From: JAOPZW01 sp963789015
Lineage (GTDB): Bacteria > Actinomycetota > Thermoleophilia > Solirubrobacterales > Solirubrobacteraceae
NCBI GenBank assembly: GCA_963789015.1
Contig: CAWBIU010000001.1
Coordinates: 1,550,001 to 1,614,000, forward strand
Direction of reading: 5' to 3'
Length of the DNA stretch: 64,000 bases
In this document: piece by piece, positions 62,533 to 64,000 of the stretch
Numbering within the stretch: position 1 is the first letter of the stretch
Layout of the letters: the number at the start of each line of letters is the position of its first letter
The notes under the pieces: model-generated
What the model was told of the DNA's origin: nothing
The model's input: only the letters and a program-made list of their open reading frames with translations
The model's database searches: none
Position numbers and translations under genes: made by a program

Positions 62533-63017
62533 TGAGCGACGCGCTCGTCACGGTCACCGTCGCCACGGCCCTGCTGTGCGCCCTCAGCGCAGGCGCGTTC
62601 TTCGCCTTCTCGAGCTTCGTCATGCAGGCCCTCGGCCGGCTCGCGCCGGGCGCGGGGGTCGCGGCCATGCAGGCGATCAACGTCACCGCCGTCACGCCGG
62701 CGTTCATGACCGTCCTCTTTGCGCCCGGCGTCGCGTGTCTGGCGCTCATCGTGGTGGGGCTCGCGAACGCCGGGGAGCCGTACGCGCCGTGGCTGCTCGC
62801 CGGCGCTGTCGCCTACCTGGTCGGCACCGTCGTGCTGACGATCGCCTACCACGTGCCGCGCAACGACACGCTCGCCGCCCTGCGCGCGGGCAGCCCCGAG
62901 GCCGAGGCGTACTGGCCGCGCTACCTCTCGCAGTGGACCGCGGCCAACCACGTGCGCGCGGCCGCGGGCCTGGTGGCCGCGGCCGCGCTCGTCGTCGCGG
63001 CGCTCAGGAGCGCGTGA
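62532..63017 (+). CDS. DUF1772 (anthrone-oxygenase-like) membrane protein
   Basis: 161 residues with four predicted helices. The start LSAGAFFAFSSFVMQALGRL, the AMQAINV segment and NDTLAAL with a WTAANHVRAAAGLV end are the DUF1772 pattern. The family includes fungal anthrone oxygenases; bacterial members are uncharacterised. Overlaps the NmrA-like gene by one base, so it is translated with it. Overlaps the convergent DHFR-like gene by 14 bases. Confidence 0.82.
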   Translation: MSDALVTVTVATALLCALSAGAFFAFSSFVMQALGRLAPGAGVAAMQAINVTAVTPAFMTVLFAPGVACLALIVVGLANAGEPYAPWLLAGAVAYLVGTVVLTIAYHVPRNDTLAALRAGSPEAEAYWPRYLSQWTAANHVRAAAGLVAAAALVVAALRSA

Positions 63018-63603
63018 CGCGGTAGCGCAGGTGCGTGACGGCCTTGCCCTCGGTCACCGACAGGGGCCCCTCGAGCGCGTACGGCGCGCCCGTGAGCTCG
63101 GGGAAGAACGGTGTCCCGTCGCCCAGCAGGACGGGGACGAGGTCGACCCACACCTCGTCGAGCAGCCCGGCGTCGAGGCACTGGCGCGCGATCTGCCCGC
63201 CGTTGACGGCGACGCCCTTGTCGCCGGCGAGCTCGCGTGCCGTCTCGATCGCGCGCTCGATCCCCTCGCTGACGAAGGTGAACGGCGCGTCCTCGCGCGG
63301 CCAGCCGTCGGGCACGCTGTGCGTGAGCACGACGACCGGCTTTCCGATCGGGTGGTTGCCGCCCCAGCCGTTCGTGAAGTCGAACAGGTGGCGCCCGACG
63401 ACGAGCGCGCCGGTCATGTCCATGATCGAGTGCCAGTGCTCGGCGCTGGCCGGCGTCATGCGCGGCGTCATGTCGGGGTCCGCCGTCGGGACCTCGACGT
63501 CGCCGTTGCCGTACCACTGGAACAGGTGGTCGAAGCCGCTGTCGCCCGGCCCGGCGATGTAGCCGTCGAGCGACATGCTGGCCCCCGTGTACACCTTGCT
63601 CAT
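63004..63603 (-). CDS. Dihydrofolate-reductase-like (RibD C-terminal) protein
   Basis: 199 residues. VYTGASMSLDGYIAGPGDSG at the start and GALVVGRHLFDFTNGWGG are marks of the RibD C-terminal/DHFR-like family found in many actinomycetes. ELAGDKGVAVNGGQIARQCL is the NADPH-binding stretch. Not the DHFR of folate synthesis; substrate unknown. The start was set at ATG 63603, where a GAAGGGAGC Shine-Dalgarno precedes it; the longer frame is rejected. Confidence 0.85.
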   Translation of the reverse strand: MSKVYTGASMSLDGYIAGPGDSGFDHLFQWYGNGDVEVPTADPDMTPRMTPASAEHWHSIMDMTGALVVGRHLFDFTNGWGGNHPIGKPVVVLTHSVPDGWPREDAPFTFVSEGIERAIETARELAGDKGVAVNGGQIARQCLDAGLLDEVWVDLVPVLLGDGTPFFPELTGAPYALEGPLSVTEGKAVTHLRYRVTRS

Positions 63604-63754
63604 CGTCCTGCTCCCTTCGTTCGCGATTGCGTCGTTCGGAGCATGAGACGACACCGGCGCGAGAACTCATCGGTCCGTCACGGCAGGTTTGCCGGCCTGC
63701 GGCGCGGCGCGATCACGCTGCGTGCAGGCCGACCGCTCCGGTCTCCACCGCCGC

Positions 63755-63769
63755 CGGCGCTGAGCGCCG
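63755..63769 (-). terminator. Hairpin after the hydrolase gene
   Basis: CGGCGC (63755-63760) and GCGCCG (63764-63769) form a six-base stem with a TGA loop just beyond the stop of the hydrolase on the minus strand. The 166 bases between this gene and the DHFR-like gene hold no ORF I can support. Confidence 0.45.
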
Positions 63770-64000
63770 TCAGCCGCGTAGGAAGGCGGCGACCACGGGG
63801 GCGAGGTCCTCGTCGGCGACCCCGTGCCACGCGCCGGCGAGGCTGCGGCGCGTCCCGTGCGGGAGCGCCGCGACGATCGCCGCGGCGCCGCCCGTGAGGT
63901 CGTCGGAGCTGCCCTCGCTGTCGAGTACGAGAGCCGGCGCCGGCACGGCGCGCAGGAGCGCGAAGGTCGTCGCGTCGGAGATCGCGCAGTCGTAGGGGAG
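63770..64000 (-). CDS. Alpha/beta hydrolase, C-terminal part only (runs off the window)
   Basis: The last 76 codons of a minus-strand gene whose start lies beyond base 64000. The piece includes VPAPALVLDSEGSSDDLTGG, the strand and loop with the acidic residue of alpha/beta hydrolases, and HGVADEDLAPVVAAFLRG, where the catalytic His and final helix lie. The nucleophile is outside the window. Substrate unknown. Confidence 0.7.
   Translation of the reverse strand, partial: LPYDCAISDATTFALLRAVPAPALVLDSEGSSDDLTGGAAAIVAALPHGTRRSLAGAWHGVADEDLAPVVAAFLRG

Overview
The window is very G+C-rich, with third codon positions almost all G or C, frequent GTG/TTG starts, tightly packed genes and stop/start overlaps. 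The gene content (IolC-D-B-A inositol degradation, ECF42-type sigma factor with a YCII partner, DUF6812, DUF3817 and DUF4031 proteins, LtrA, secreted proteins with a shared arginine-rich C-terminal beta domain) points to an actinomycete, most likely of the Thermoleophilia/Solirubrobacterales kind. That placement is inference; there is no rRNA or marker gene here to prove it.

Layout. 1-7954: a myo-inositol catabolism operon (iolG, partial; two Rossmann-fold genes; iolC, iolD, iolB, iolA). It carries eight apparent single-base insertions, five of them inside iolD. 7936-19313: aminotransferase, secreted propeller-like protein, aldehyde dehydrogenase, a response-regulator relic, a TfoX-like protein, a TetR/MFS efflux pair with twin palindromic operators, a fused membrane/spermidine-synthase-like protein and a divergent NRAMP-like transporter that lacks the canonical metal ligands. 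19753-27274: a drug exporter, DUF6812 (frameshifted), NUDIX, VOC protein, then a scar of gene relics with an orphan c-di-GMP-I riboswitch, followed by nitroreductase, CynX-type MFS, an RsbW-like ATPase and a ketopantoate reductase. 27298-34786: a low-complexity small protein, an orphan sugar-binding lipoprotein, a decayed permease, FAD monooxygenase, frameshifted MFS with LysR, GST and an intracellular PHB depolymerase. 34790-43506: an HD-GYP protein, LtrA, and a zinc/manganese-type ABC importer in which one permease is fused to its solute-binding protein behind a Zur-like box; then SDR, CapA and an amino-acid permease. 43626-49296: a cupredoxin/PKD secreted protein and a LacI-controlled island (amidohydrolase, thiol-dioxygenase-like cupin, persulfide-dioxygenase/rhodanese protein). 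49305-64000: several regulator-target pairs (ArsR/MFS, PadR/NmrA), a YCII/ECF42 pair followed by a second ECF sigma factor, a secreted beta-helix protein, a large LuxR-family ATPase, NmrA plus DUF1772, a DHFR-like reductase and the end of an alpha/beta hydrolase.

How the genes work together. The iol operon turns inositol into acetyl-CoA precursors and ends with the CoA-acylating semialdehyde dehydrogenase. Small efflux systems are each paired with a local repressor whose operator can be seen. C-di-GMP signalling appears twice (riboswitch and HD-GYP). Many single genes have a -10-like hexamer 6-9 bases before the start codon, which suggests leaderless transcripts. Five convergent gene pairs share the four bases CTAG as both stop codons. 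The apparent frameshifts look more like base-calling indels than true decay, but the two internally deleted genes and the scar near 22.8 kb look like real loss.
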